DNA of 64,000 nucleotides from Agromyces sp. G08B096 (GTDB lineage Bacteria; Actinomycetota; Actinomycetes; Actinomycetales; Microbacteriaceae): assembly GCF_040267705.1 (NCBI RefSeq), contig NZ_CP158374.1:3410001-3474000 (forward strand). The letters run 5' to 3'. This document shows, in pieces, positions 18,367-26,229 of this stretch (the first letter of the stretch is position 1; each line of letters opens with the position of its first letter). The notes beneath the pieces were generated by a model. That model did not search any database, was not told where the DNA came from, and saw only the letters and a list, made by a program, of their open reading frames with translations. The position numbers were made by a program, and so were the translations under genes.

Positions 18367-19717
18367 TGCTCGCGACGAACTCCGAGTAGTCGGCCTCGAG
18401 GGTCTCGGTGAACTGCTCCGGCGTCGCCTGCCCCGCAAGCAGGTCCTGAAGGGCCTGCCCCATCGTGTCGGCGAACGTCGGCGTCGCGTAGTCGAGGTAG
18501 GGCAGCAGCGCGCCCTCACCCGTCACGGTGTCGAAGACCGTGAACACGTCGGCGAGCACGCCCTCGCTCGGGGCGAGCTCGGCCGTGCGGTTCACCGGCA
18601 GGTTGCCCGTCTCGGCCAGCACGTCCATCGCCTCGTCACTCGTGATGAAGTCGATGTACGCGGCGGCGACGTCGGTGTTGTCGGCCGCCGAGGTGATCGT
18701 GAACGGCAGCCCGGTGCCGCCCGTGGTGGCCGGAGTGCCGTCGGCGCGGTTCGGCACGAAGAAGCCGACGTCCTCGCCCATGGCGTCGGCGAGGTCGGCC
18801 GCGAGCCACGAGCCGCCGATGAGGAAGACCCCGTCGCCGCCGGCGAGCGCCTGCCAGGCCGCGTCGTAGTCGGTGCCGTTCACGCCCTCGTTGAAGTACC
18901 CGGCCTCGACCCAGCCCTGCAGGGTCGACGCGGCCTCCACGTTCTCGGGCGTGGTCCAGCTCTGACCAGCGTTGCCGAGCCCGAGGTCGGTGATCACCTC
19001 GGCGTCGACGACGTCGCCCTGGACGGGGCCGAAGACGTGCAGCGCCGGCCACTGCTCGATATTGCCGAGCTGCATCGGCGTCTCGCCGGCGGCCTTGGCG
19101 GCCTCGAGGGCCGCCTCGAACCCGGCCCAGTCGGTCGGCACCTCGAGGCCGAGGCCCTCGAGCTTCGACTTGGAGTAGAAGACGCCGACGACCTCGCCGA
19201 CCTGCGGCAGGCCGTAGAGGTCGCCGTCGCCGAACACGGTGGCGTCCTCGCTGTAGGTCGAGTACTGCAGCACCGACGGCGAGTACCGGTCGAACCATCC
19301 GTAGGCCTCGGCGTAGTCGTCGAGGGGGCGGAGCTGCCCGGCTGCGACGAACTGGCCCATCGTGTTGCGGCCGTTGTTGGCCTGCACGACGTCGGGAGCG
19401 TCGGCGTCGGTGAGCGCGAGGCGGAGGGTCGTCGCGAGGTCGTCGAACGACTGCGAGTTCCGCTCGATCGTGACGTTCGGGTACTTCTCCATGAACGCCT
19501 CGTTGAGCTGCTCCATCTGCTCGTTCTGGCCGCCGCGCACCTCCTGGTCCCAGACGGTGAGCGTGACGTCGCCGACGCCGGAGATGTCGGTGCTGATCTC
19601 TCCGCTGTCGGCCGTGCCGCCGGAGTCGCCGCCCGTGCCGGGGGCGCAGCTCGTGAGGGCGACGACGAGTGCCGCGCCGCTCAGGGCCGCAGCGGTCAGT
19701 CGGGTGTTCCGTCTCAT
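18359..19717 (-). CDS. Extracellular sugar-binding lipoprotein of a CUT1 ABC importer
   Basis: Family 1 solute-binding protein (MalE-like), 452 residues. The signal peptide ends in lipobox 'LTSC' (Cys24), followed by a Gly/Ser linker. Characteristic stretches are 'LTVWDQEVRGGQNEQMEQLN', 'FMEKYPNVTIERN', 'GDLYGLPQVGEVVGVFYSK' and 'GGDGVFLIGGSWLA'. The start overlaps the PfkB gene stop by 4 bases (ATGA), placing the kinase first in the operon. The ligand is not evident; with a GH4 enzyme divergently encoded, a glycoside or disaccharide is likely. Confidence 0.92.
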   Translation of the reverse strand: MRRNTRLTAAALSGAALVVALTSCAPGTGGDSGGTADSGEISTDISGVGDVTLTVWDQEVRGGQNEQMEQLNEAFMEKYPNVTIERNSQSFDDLATTLRLALTDADAPDVVQANNGRNTMGQFVAAGQLRPLDDYAEAYGWFDRYSPSVLQYSTYSEDATVFGDGDLYGLPQVGEVVGVFYSKSKLEGLGLEVPTDWAGFEAALEAAKAAGETPMQLGNIEQWPALHVFGPVQGDVVDAEVITDLGLGNAGQSWTTPENVEAASTLQGWVEAGYFNEGVNGTDYDAAWQALAGGDGVFLIGGSWLAADLADAMGEDVGFFVPNRADGTPATTGGTGLPFTITSAADNTDVAAAYIDFITSDEAMDVLAETGNLPVNRTAELAPSEGVLADVFTVFDTVTGEGALLPYLDYATPTFADTMGQALQDLLAGQATPEQFTETLEADYSEFVASNE

Positions 19718-20805
19718 GATGTACCTCTCTTGTCGGGGAACGATCGCCGGGCTGCTGTGGCTCCGTATTCGGCGAACGGCAGGGTGAACTCGGCTCTCCG
19801 GCGTCCGGATGTCTCGTCGGGAGCCTCGTCGAGGAAGGCGAATCGGGCGGCGAGCTCGGCATCGCCGGCCGCGCGCACGCGCGAACGCCAGTCGGCGAGG
19901 TCGCCCCAGCCGGGCGCGGCGAGCGCGCCGCCGGGCTGCTCGACCGCGAGCGCCGCGCAGAGCGCCGCGAACGACAGGCGGTCGGGGAGCGCCCAGTCGC
20001 GCAGGGTGCCGAGCACGAGGGCGGCGCCGAAGACGTCGCCGGCGCCCGTGGCATCCGTGCCGCGCGCGGGGACGGCGGGCACGACGACCTCGTCGCCGCT
20101 CGCGGAATCGATCGCGACGGCGCCGTGCTCGCCGCGCGTGACGACGACGAGCGGCACGAGGTCGGCGAGCGCGCGGGCGGCCGCGAGTGCGGAGTCGGTG
20201 CGGGTGTAGGCCATCGCCTCCGACTCGTTGGGCGTGAACGCGAAGCAGTCGGCGAGCGGGGCGAGGTCGGCCGGGTCCCACCGCTCGCTCGAGTCCCAGC
20301 CGATGTCGGCGAAGATCTTCGTGCCGGTGTGGGCCGCGTCCCGCCACCAGGCGTCGGGCTCGCGGCCGCGTGCGGCGCCGAGGTCGACGAAGGTCGCCCG
20401 GGCTGCTGCCCCGGCGACGAGCTCCGCTGCGGTGTGCGGCGCGACTTCCTCGCGCGTGACCATGCTGCGATCGCTGCCGGAGGCGATCGAGACGGTGACC
20501 GGGGTGGGCCAGCCGGGCACGAGGCGCGAGCGCGCGAGGTCGATGCCCTCGTGGTCGCCGAGGACGTCCCAGCACCAGCGACCGTAGACGTCGTCGCCGA
20601 TCGTCGCGGCGAGGGAGGTGGACAGGCCGAGCCGGGCGGTCGCGACGGCGAGGTTGGCCACGCCTCCGGGGCTCGCGGCGAGGCCGTCTGCGTGGACCTC
20701 GGTGCCCGGGCGGGGCGCGCCGTTCACCTCGGTGAACACCAGGTCGAAGAACACCGGCCCGGTGAGCAGCACGTCGACGCGGTCGTCGGCAGCCCGTTCC
20801 GCCAC
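19714..20805 (-). CDS. PfkB-family carbohydrate kinase
   Basis: Ribokinase-fold sugar kinase, 363 residues. PfkB motif 1 'GGVANLAVATARLG' lies near residue 46 and motif 2 'GTDATGAGDVFGAALVLG' near 250, with the catalytic Asp in GAGD. I chose GTG 20805: AGGAGG lies 4 bases upstream, and the nearby ATG at 20809 is in another frame. It is the first gene of a kinase-binding protein-MalF-MalG operon and is divergent from deoR-GH4. In this setting it may phosphorylate the imported glycoside (creating the 6-phosphate a GH4 enzyme expects) or the released monosaccharide. Substrate specificity cannot be read from sequence. Confidence 0.88.
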   Translation of the reverse strand: MAERAADDRVDVLLTGPVFFDLVFTEVNGAPRPGTEVHADGLAASPGGVANLAVATARLGLSTSLAATIGDDVYGRWCWDVLGDHEGIDLARSRLVPGWPTPVTVSIASGSDRSMVTREEVAPHTAAELVAGAAARATFVDLGAARGREPDAWWRDAAHTGTKIFADIGWDSSERWDPADLAPLADCFAFTPNESEAMAYTRTDSALAAARALADLVPLVVVTRGEHGAVAIDSASGDEVVVPAVPARGTDATGAGDVFGAALVLGTLRDWALPDRLSFAALCAALAVEQPGGALAAPGWGDLADWRSRVRAAGDAELAARFAFLDEAPDETSGRRRAEFTLPFAEYGATAARRSFPDKRGTS

Positions 20806-20862
20806 GCATCCTCCTTGATTGCGATCGCTGGCGCGATCGTCGATCGGCTTTGACTGAACATA

Positions 20863-20935
20863 CTCTCGAATGAACGATGCTGCGTCAATCACTGCTCGAA
20901 AACGTCAACGAATGCTCGAAGTTGACTGCTACCAT
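20863..20935. promoter_or_regulatory. Helically phased TCGAA repeats and leaderless promoter of deoR
   Basis: Three CTCGAA elements occur in the divergent gap: CTCTCGAA (20863-20870), TGCTCGAA (20893-20900) and TGCTCGAA (20913-20920), spaced 30 and 20 bases, that is whole helical turns. They are probable DeoR operators. TACCAT (20930-20935) ends 7 bases before the deoR ATG and fits the leaderless -10 pattern of this window. A TTGACG (20888-20883) on the minus strand may serve the kinase operon. Confidence 0.65.
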
Positions 20936-20942
20936 CGGCGTC

Positions 20943-21692
20943 ATGCTCACAGCAACGCGGCAGGCTCAGATCCTGAACTCCCTGCGCACCGACGGCGAAG
21001 TCACCGTCGAAGAGCTCGCCGTGCAGTTCGGCGTCTCGCTCTCGACGATCCGCCGCGACCTCAACGCCCTCAGCGCCGAGGGCCTGCTGCGCCGTGTGCG
21101 CGGCGGGGGCAGCATCGAGCCCGACCAGATCCCCTTCATCGACGTCGAGCGTCAGCACGCGCCCGAGAAGTCGCGCGTCGCCGAGCGCGCGGCCGCGCTC
21201 GTCGCGGAGGGCGACGTCGTCATCATCGACATCGGCACCACGACCGCCCTGCTCGCGCGACAGCTCCGCGGCCGCCGCATCACGGTGATCACCTCGAGCC
21301 TCGCGGTCATCGACGAACTCCGCGACGACGACGTCGTGGAGCTCATCGTGCTCGGCGGCGCGGTGCGCAAGAACTACAACTCGATGATCGGCACCCTCAC
21401 CGAGCAGGCGCTCGCGCAGATCCGTGCGACGACCTGCTTCCTCGGCACGAGCGGCGTCCGCGCCGACGGCACCATCTCCGACACCACGGGCATGGAGGTG
21501 CCCGTCAAACGGGCCATGATCGAGTCGTCCCAGCGCACCGTCGTGCTCGCCGACGCCTCGAAGTTCCCCGGCGTCGGGGTGCTGAGCGTGTGCGGCCCGG
21601 AGCAGATCTCCGCGGTCGTCACGAACGACGACGCCGACGCGGCGACCCTCGAGGTGCTGCGCCAGGCCGGCGTGGAGGTGATGGTCGCGTGA
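20943..21692 (+). CDS. DeoR-family transcriptional regulator
   Basis: A 249-residue repressor of sugar catabolism. The N-terminal helix-turn-helix is 'VTVEELAVQFGVSLSTIRRD' (about 19-38), with the wing 'RVRGGGS' shortly after. The C-terminal DeoR sugar-phosphate-sensing domain has 'IDIGTTTALLARQL' and 'LGTSGVRADGTISDTTGMEV'. The ATG at 20943 has no Shine-Dalgarno but lies 7 bases after a -10-like TACCAT, so the mRNA is probably leaderless. It overlaps the GH4 gene by 4 bases and is divergent from the kinase-ABC operon, so it most likely controls both directions, with a phosphosugar as inducer. Confidence 0.92.
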   Translation: MLTATRQAQILNSLRTDGEVTVEELAVQFGVSLSTIRRDLNALSAEGLLRRVRGGGSIEPDQIPFIDVERQHAPEKSRVAERAAALVAEGDVVIIDIGTTTALLARQLRGRRITVITSSLAVIDELRDDDVVELIVLGGAVRKNYNSMIGTLTEQALAQIRATTCFLGTSGVRADGTISDTTGMEVPVKRAMIESSQRTVVLADASKFPGVGVLSVCGPEQISAVVTNDDADAATLEVLRQAGVEVMVA

Positions 21693-23023
21693 AGCTCACC
21701 ATCATCGGCGGCGGCGGGTTCCGCGTGCCCCAGGTGTTCGAGGCGGTCGCCGCCGACGACGCCCCCGTGCGCATCGACGAGCTCGTGCTGTACGACGTGA
21801 GCGCGTCGCGCCTCGACACCATCGGCGCGATCGTGTCGCGGCTCGCGCAGGAGCGCCGCCACGCGCCGGTCATCACGACGACCACCGACCTCGAGGAGGC
21901 GCTCACCGGCGCCGACTTCGTGTTCAGCGCCGTGCGCATCGGCGGCACGCGCGGGCGCGTCCTCGATGAGCGCACGGCCCTCGAGCTCGGCGTGCTCGGC
22001 CAGGAGACGGTGGGCCCCGGCGGCCTCGCCTACGCGCTGCGCACGGTGCCGTTCATGACCCGCCTCGCCGAGACCATCCGCCGCGTCGCCCCCGAAGCGT
22101 GGGTGATCAACTTCACGAACCCGGCCGGCATCGTCACCGAGGCGATGCAGCGCGTGCTCGGCGACCGCGTGGTCGGCATCTGCGACACGCCGATCGGGCT
22201 CATGCGCCGCGCCGCCGCCGCGGCCGGCAGCGCCCCGGGTGAGATCGCCTTCGACTACGTCGGCCTCAACCACCTGGGCTGGCTTCGTTCGCTGACCGCC
22301 GGCGGGCGGGAACTGCTCCCCGGACTGCTGGAATCGGATGCCTCGCTGCAGACCATCGAGGAGGCCCGTCTGATGGGCTTCGACTGGGTGCGCGCGATCG
22401 GCGCCCTGCCCAACGAGTACCTCTATTACTACTACTTCACGCGCGAGGCGACCGCCCGCATCCGTGCGGCGGCATCGACGCGCGGCGAGTTCATCGACCG
22501 GCAGCAGTCGACGTTCTACGGTGCACCCGGCGACGACCCCCTCGCGACGTGGCTCACGGCCCGTCACGAACGGGAGGCGAGCTACATGGCCGAGAGCCGC
22601 GCCGAGGACGAGGAACGACACGAGTCCGACGTCGACGGCGGCGGCTACCACCAGGTGGCGCTCGATCTCATGGCGGCGCTCGCGAGCGGACGCTCCGCGA
22701 CGATGATCCTCAACGTGCGCAACAACGCGCTGGTGCCGCAGTTGCCGGAGGACGCGGTCGTCGAGGTGGGCTGCGTGGTCGACGCCGACGGCGTGCACCC
22801 GTGGCCGATCGCCCCCGTCACGGGCGAGATGCTCGGGCTCGTCTCGCAGGTGAAATCGGCGGAGCGGCTCGTCATCGGTGCCGTGCACGAGCGCTCGCGC
22901 CAGCTCGCGTGGCGCGCGTTCGCCGCGCACCCGCTCGTCGACTCGGTCGCGGTCGCCCGGTCGCTGGTCGACCGCTACACGCAAGGGTTCCCCGAGATCG
23001 GCGAGCTGCTCGCGCGGGCGTAG
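21689..23023 (+). CDS. GH4-family glycosidase (6-phospho-beta-glucosidase type)
   Basis: NAD+ and Mn2+-dependent glycoside hydrolase of family 4, 444 residues. N-terminal dinucleotide loop 'IIGGGGFRVP' (about 4-13), 'NFTNPAGIVTEAMQRV' near 140, metal-ligand Cys in 'GICDTPIGLM' near 163, and the conserved His in 'GLNHLGW' near 190. The 'NPAG..TEA' pattern matches the phospho-beta-glucosidase branch rather than alpha-galactosidases. These enzymes act in the cytoplasm by an oxidation-elimination mechanism on 6-phosphorylated glycosides. The GTG start overlaps deoR by 4 bases. No PTS is present, so the phosphate would have to come from the PfkB kinase (inference). Confidence 0.9.
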   Translation: MKLTIIGGGGFRVPQVFEAVAADDAPVRIDELVLYDVSASRLDTIGAIVSRLAQERRHAPVITTTTDLEEALTGADFVFSAVRIGGTRGRVLDERTALELGVLGQETVGPGGLAYALRTVPFMTRLAETIRRVAPEAWVINFTNPAGIVTEAMQRVLGDRVVGICDTPIGLMRRAAAAAGSAPGEIAFDYVGLNHLGWLRSLTAGGRELLPGLLESDASLQTIEEARLMGFDWVRAIGALPNEYLYYYYFTREATARIRAAASTRGEFIDRQQSTFYGAPGDDPLATWLTARHEREASYMAESRAEDEERHESDVDGGGYHQVALDLMAALASGRSATMILNVRNNALVPQLPEDAVVEVGCVVDADGVHPWPIAPVTGEMLGLVSQVKSAERLVIGAVHERSRQLAWRAFAAHPLVDSVAVARSLVDRYTQGFPEIGELLARA

Positions 23024-23147
23024 GCGCACGCAGAGGGCTCTCGGCGGCGCCCGCCGCATCGGAGGTCCCGCCTAGGCTCGAAGCATCGACACCACCGTTC
23101 CCCGGCGGCGCATCGGCGCCGTCGACCGAGACATCCTGCGCCTCGCC

Positions 23148-24440
23148 GTGCCCGCGCTCGGCGCGCTCATCGCCGAGCCCCTGTTCCTGCTCGCCGACAC
23201 CGCCATGGTCGGCCACCTCGGCGCCGAGCCGCTCGCCGGGCTCGGACTCGCGAGCGCCGTGCTGCAGACGATCATCGGGCTCATGGTGTTCCTCGCCTAC
23301 GCGACGACCCCGGCGGTCGCACGGCGCCTCGGCGCCGGCGACGAGCGCGGGGCGGTCACCGCGGGCGTCGACGGGCTCTGGCTCGCGCTCGGGCTCGGCA
23401 TCGTGCTCGCCGTCGCCGGCTGGCTGGCGTCGCCCTGGCTCGTCGGGGTCTTCGGCGCGTCGGAGGCCGTCGCGGACGAGGCATCCGTCTACCTGTCGAT
23501 CTCGATGGCCGGACTGCCGGCCATGCTCGTCGTATTCGCGGCGACCGGGCTGCTGCGGGGGCTGCAGGACACGCGCACCCCGCTCTGGGTCGCCGGCGTC
23601 GGCTTCGGCGCGAACATCGCGTTGAACTTCGTCTTCATCTACGTCGCCGGGCTCGGGCTCGCGGGGTCCGCGCTCGGCACCGTCGTCGCCCAGTGGGCCA
23701 TGGTGGCGGTGTATCTCGTGGTGATCGCGCGCCACGTGCGGCGGACCGGGGCGAATCCGAGACCGCACCGGGCCGGACTGCTGCGCGGCGCGGCGTCGGG
23801 GGGCTGGCTGTTCCTGCGGACCGCAAGCCTGCGGGCGGCGCTGCTCTTCGCGACCTGGTCGGCGACGGCGCTCGGCCCCGACGAGCTCGCCGCGTACCAG
23901 GTGGTCATCTCGCTGTACTTCACGCTCGGGTTCGCGCTGGACGCGCTCGCGATCGCGGCGCAGGCACTCATCGGCCGCGATCTCGGCGCGGGCGACGTCA
24001 CTGCGGTCCGCCAGGTGCTGCGCCGATGCGTGCAGTGGGGCGTCGGCGCGGGCGCCGTGCTCGGCCTGGTCGTCATCGCCACGGCGTGGGTGCTGCCCGG
24101 CGTCTTCACGTCGTCCGCGACGGTCGCCGCGCTTCTGCCGCCCGCCCTCGTCGTGCTCGGCCTGTCAGCACCGCTCGGCGGCCTCGTGTTCGTGCTCGAC
24201 GGCGTGCTCATCGGCGCCGGCGACGCGAGATACCTCGCCTGGACCGGACTCCTGAACCTCGCCGCCTACGTGCCGCTGGCCGTGCTCGCCGTGTGGCGGT
24301 CGACCTTCGGCGACGTCGAGGCATCCGTCTCGCTGGCGCTCGTGACCGGTGCCTTCGTGATCGGATACCTCGCGGCCCGCGCGGTGACGCTCGCGTTCCG
24401 TGCGCGGGGCGCCGTGTGGATGGTGACCGGCGCGGCGTGA
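23148..24440 (+). CDS. MATE-family efflux transporter (DinF-like); true start possibly at 23085
   Basis: Multidrug and toxin extrusion transporter with about twelve membrane segments. The family core begins 'EPLFLLADTAMVGHLGAEPL' and later has 'QDTRTPLWVAGVGFGANIAL' and 'IAAQALIGRDLGAGD'. The first legal start codon is GTG 23148, but this cuts into helix 1. In-frame codons upstream encode 'DTTVPRRRIGAVDRDILRLA', the usual N-terminus of actinobacterial relatives, back to an ATC at 23085. TAGGCT (23073-23078) lies exactly 6 bases before that ATC, the same geometry as the leaderless starts at 30155, 41762 and 42504, and the frame is closed by a stop just before it. Either ATC initiates, or a base change has forced use of the internal GTG. 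Confidence 0.88.
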   Translation: MPALGALIAEPLFLLADTAMVGHLGAEPLAGLGLASAVLQTIIGLMVFLAYATTPAVARRLGAGDERGAVTAGVDGLWLALGLGIVLAVAGWLASPWLVGVFGASEAVADEASVYLSISMAGLPAMLVVFAATGLLRGLQDTRTPLWVAGVGFGANIALNFVFIYVAGLGLAGSALGTVVAQWAMVAVYLVVIARHVRRTGANPRPHRAGLLRGAASGGWLFLRTASLRAALLFATWSATALGPDELAAYQVVISLYFTLGFALDALAIAAQALIGRDLGAGDVTAVRQVLRRCVQWGVGAGAVLGLVVIATAWVLPGVFTSSATVAALLPPALVVLGLSAPLGGLVFVLDGVLIGAGDARYLAWTGLLNLAAYVPLAVLAVWRSTFGDVEASVSLALVTGAFVIGYLAARAVTLAFRARGAVWMVTGAA

Positions 24441-24458
24441 CCGCCCCGCACGGCGAGG

Positions 24459-24992
24459 TCAGTCGAGGAACGCGCGGAGGAACTGCCCCGCGACTCCGGC
24501 GACACGGGCGGCCGCCTCCCAGTCCACCCGCTGCCTGGCGTCGTCCGGAGTGTTCCAGACGAGGAGCAGGCCGGCGGTCGTCTCGACCACGAGGCCGATG
24601 CACACCATGAGTTGTTTCCGGAGCAGGTCGAGCGGGAAGCCGTCCTCGAACGGGATGGCGGCCGCGATCGTCACGTCCCCATCGCCGTCGATGCCGAGGG
24701 CCGGGAGACCGAACGTGTCGGCGTTCGCGCTCGCGAACACGGTCGCATCGGTGATCGTGACACCCATGATGTAGGCGAGCACGACGAGCCGGGTCGGCGC
24801 GACCCGCGAGGTGACCCCGTCCTCCCACTCCTTCTTCTCGGCGACCTGCAGCTCGATGCCGTCGACGACGAGGTGGTAGAACGGATTGCCGTCGGGGGCC
24901 GCGCGCCGAGTCAGCGGCACCTGATTGGCCGAGAAGGGCCAGCCCTTCGCCGGGTCGAAGAGATCGTCGAGCACCAACGTCGGCGTCAGCAT
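24459..24992 (-). CDS. Hypothetical protein, 177 residues
   Basis: I do not recognise the family with confidence. The protein is acidic and soluble-looking, with 'HLVVDGIELQVAEKKEWEDG' early, an alternating strand/helix pattern, 'AIPFEDGFPLDLLRKQL' in the second half and 'LLLVWNTPDDARQRVDWEAA' near the end. The 'PFEDGFPLDLL' segment loosely recalls YbjN-type domains, but this is weak. It is convergent with the MATE gene (18-base gap) and downstream of a LacI gene. The ATG at 24992 lies 7 bases after TAACGT (25005-25000 on the minus strand), a leaderless-type promoter, which supports it being a real gene. Confidence 0.75.
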   Translation of the reverse strand: MLTPTLVLDDLFDPAKGWPFSANQVPLTRRAAPDGNPFYHLVVDGIELQVAEKKEWEDGVTSRVAPTRLVVLAYIMGVTITDATVFASANADTFGLPALGIDGDGDVTIAAAIPFEDGFPLDLLRKQLMVCIGLVVETTAGLLLVWNTPDDARQRVDWEAAARVAGVAGQFLRAFLD

Positions 24993-25059
24993 GAACCGGA
25001 CGTTACCCCGTGCGGGAACTGACTACCAGCCCCGGTTCGGGAGGTGCGAGCCTGCGGCG

Positions 25060-26124
25060 TCAGCCGGCGACGCGGGCCGTCGTGTCGCCGATGTGCAGCG
25101 TGCTCGTGAACGCGACCGACTCGGGCTCCTCGCCGGCGAGCAGCCGCACCACGGCCTCGCCGGCGGCGCGTCCCTTCGCCGCGGACGGCTGATCGAGCGT
25201 CGTGAGGTCGTGCTGCAGCCCGTCGACGCGGATGCCGTCGAACCCGATGACGCTGAGCTCCCCCGGCACGTCGATGCCGAGTTCCTCCGCGGCCTGGATG
25301 ACGCCGGCGGCGAGCAGGTCGGACTGGGCGATGACGGCCGTGGGCCGCTCGCCGGGCGCGACGTCGAGCAGCGCGAGCCCGGCGACCCGCCCTTCCTCGA
25401 TGGAGCTCGCCGCCGTTTCCACCGCGGGGGCGTCGGGGTAGACCTCCCGCGCGCCCGCGAGGCGTTCGAGGGTGACCTCGTTCGTCGCCCCGGCGAGGGC
25501 CTCGGCCGTCACCGGGCCGCGCGTCCGCACGGTGTCGAGCGGCAGGGCCACCACCGCGACGCGCTCGTGCCCGAGCTCGCGCAGGTACTCGGCTCCGCGA
25601 CGGGTCGCCTCGAGGTTATCGATCGTGATGCGCGGGATGCCGCCGCCGACGGCGCACTCGATCGCGACGGTCGGGATGCCGCGACTGCGCAGCGCCTCGA
25701 CCGACTGGGCGCTCCGCAGCCCGCACCAGAGCAGGACGACCGCGTCGACGGGCGCCGACTCGATCGACACCGTCGAGTCGCCCTCGCCGAGGTCGGGCAG
25801 GAGCAGCAGGCCCGCGCCGAGGGGTGCGATGCCCTCGGCGATGCCGTCGAGCGTGCGGATCTTCACGGGGTCGAGGAAGGCCGCGCGCACGCGCTCCTCG
25901 AGCACGACGCCGACGATGCCGGATCGGCCGCGGCGGAGCGACCTGGCTCGAGGGTCGGGGCCGGCGTACCCCAGCTCGGCTGCGGCGGCGAGCACGCGCT
26001 CCTTCGTGGCATCCGAAACCGGGCCCGACCCGCTGAACGCGAGCGACGCCGTCGACCCGGAGACGCCCGCCTTCGCGGCGACGTCGGCGAGGGTGGGATG
26101 CCTCGGCGCGGACTCACGGGACAT
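25060..26124 (-). CDS. LacI-family transcriptional regulator (orphan)
   Basis: A 354-residue repressor. The N-terminal LacI helix-turn-helix is 'TLADVAAKAGVSGSTASLAF' and the hinge helix region 'DPRARSLRRGRSGIVGVVLE'. The periplasmic-binding-like effector domain has 'VDAVVLLWCGLRSAQSVEAL' and 'SVIGFDGIRVDGLQHDLTTL'. ATG 26124 is preferred over 26169: GAGGAG lies about 9 bases upstream and the HTH then starts at the usual distance. No transporter or enzyme operon is adjacent. A perfect palindrome at 26190-26207 lies upstream, suggesting autoregulation, and the same core occurs twice in front of the MFS gene at 40403, a likely target. Confidence 0.92.
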   Translation of the reverse strand: MSRESAPRHPTLADVAAKAGVSGSTASLAFSGSGPVSDATKERVLAAAAELGYAGPDPRARSLRRGRSGIVGVVLEERVRAAFLDPVKIRTLDGIAEGIAPLGAGLLLLPDLGEGDSTVSIESAPVDAVVLLWCGLRSAQSVEALRSRGIPTVAIECAVGGGIPRITIDNLEATRRGAEYLRELGHERVAVVALPLDTVRTRGPVTAEALAGATNEVTLERLAGAREVYPDAPAVETAASSIEEGRVAGLALLDVAPGERPTAVIAQSDLLAAGVIQAAEELGIDVPGELSVIGFDGIRVDGLQHDLTTLDQPSAAKGRAAGEAVVRLLAGEEPESVAFTSTLHIGDTTARVAG

Positions 26125-26189
26125 GGCTGGTCGCTCCTCGGGGCGGCGGCCGTCGGCGGTCGCCGACACGCCCGATTGTAGGTCATCCG

Positions 26190-26207
26190 GCTCGAATCGA
26201 TTCGAGC
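26190..26207. promoter_or_regulatory. LacI-type operator palindrome upstream of the orphan lacI
   Basis: Perfect 18-bp palindrome GCTCGAATCGATTCGAGC with the central CG expected of LacI-family operators. It lies 66 bases upstream of the lacI start. The 14-bp core TCGAATCGATTCGA (26192-26205) recurs twice at 40328-40356. Confidence 0.85.
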
Positions 26208-26229
26208 TTGGCTCCCGTCCGCCGATCGA

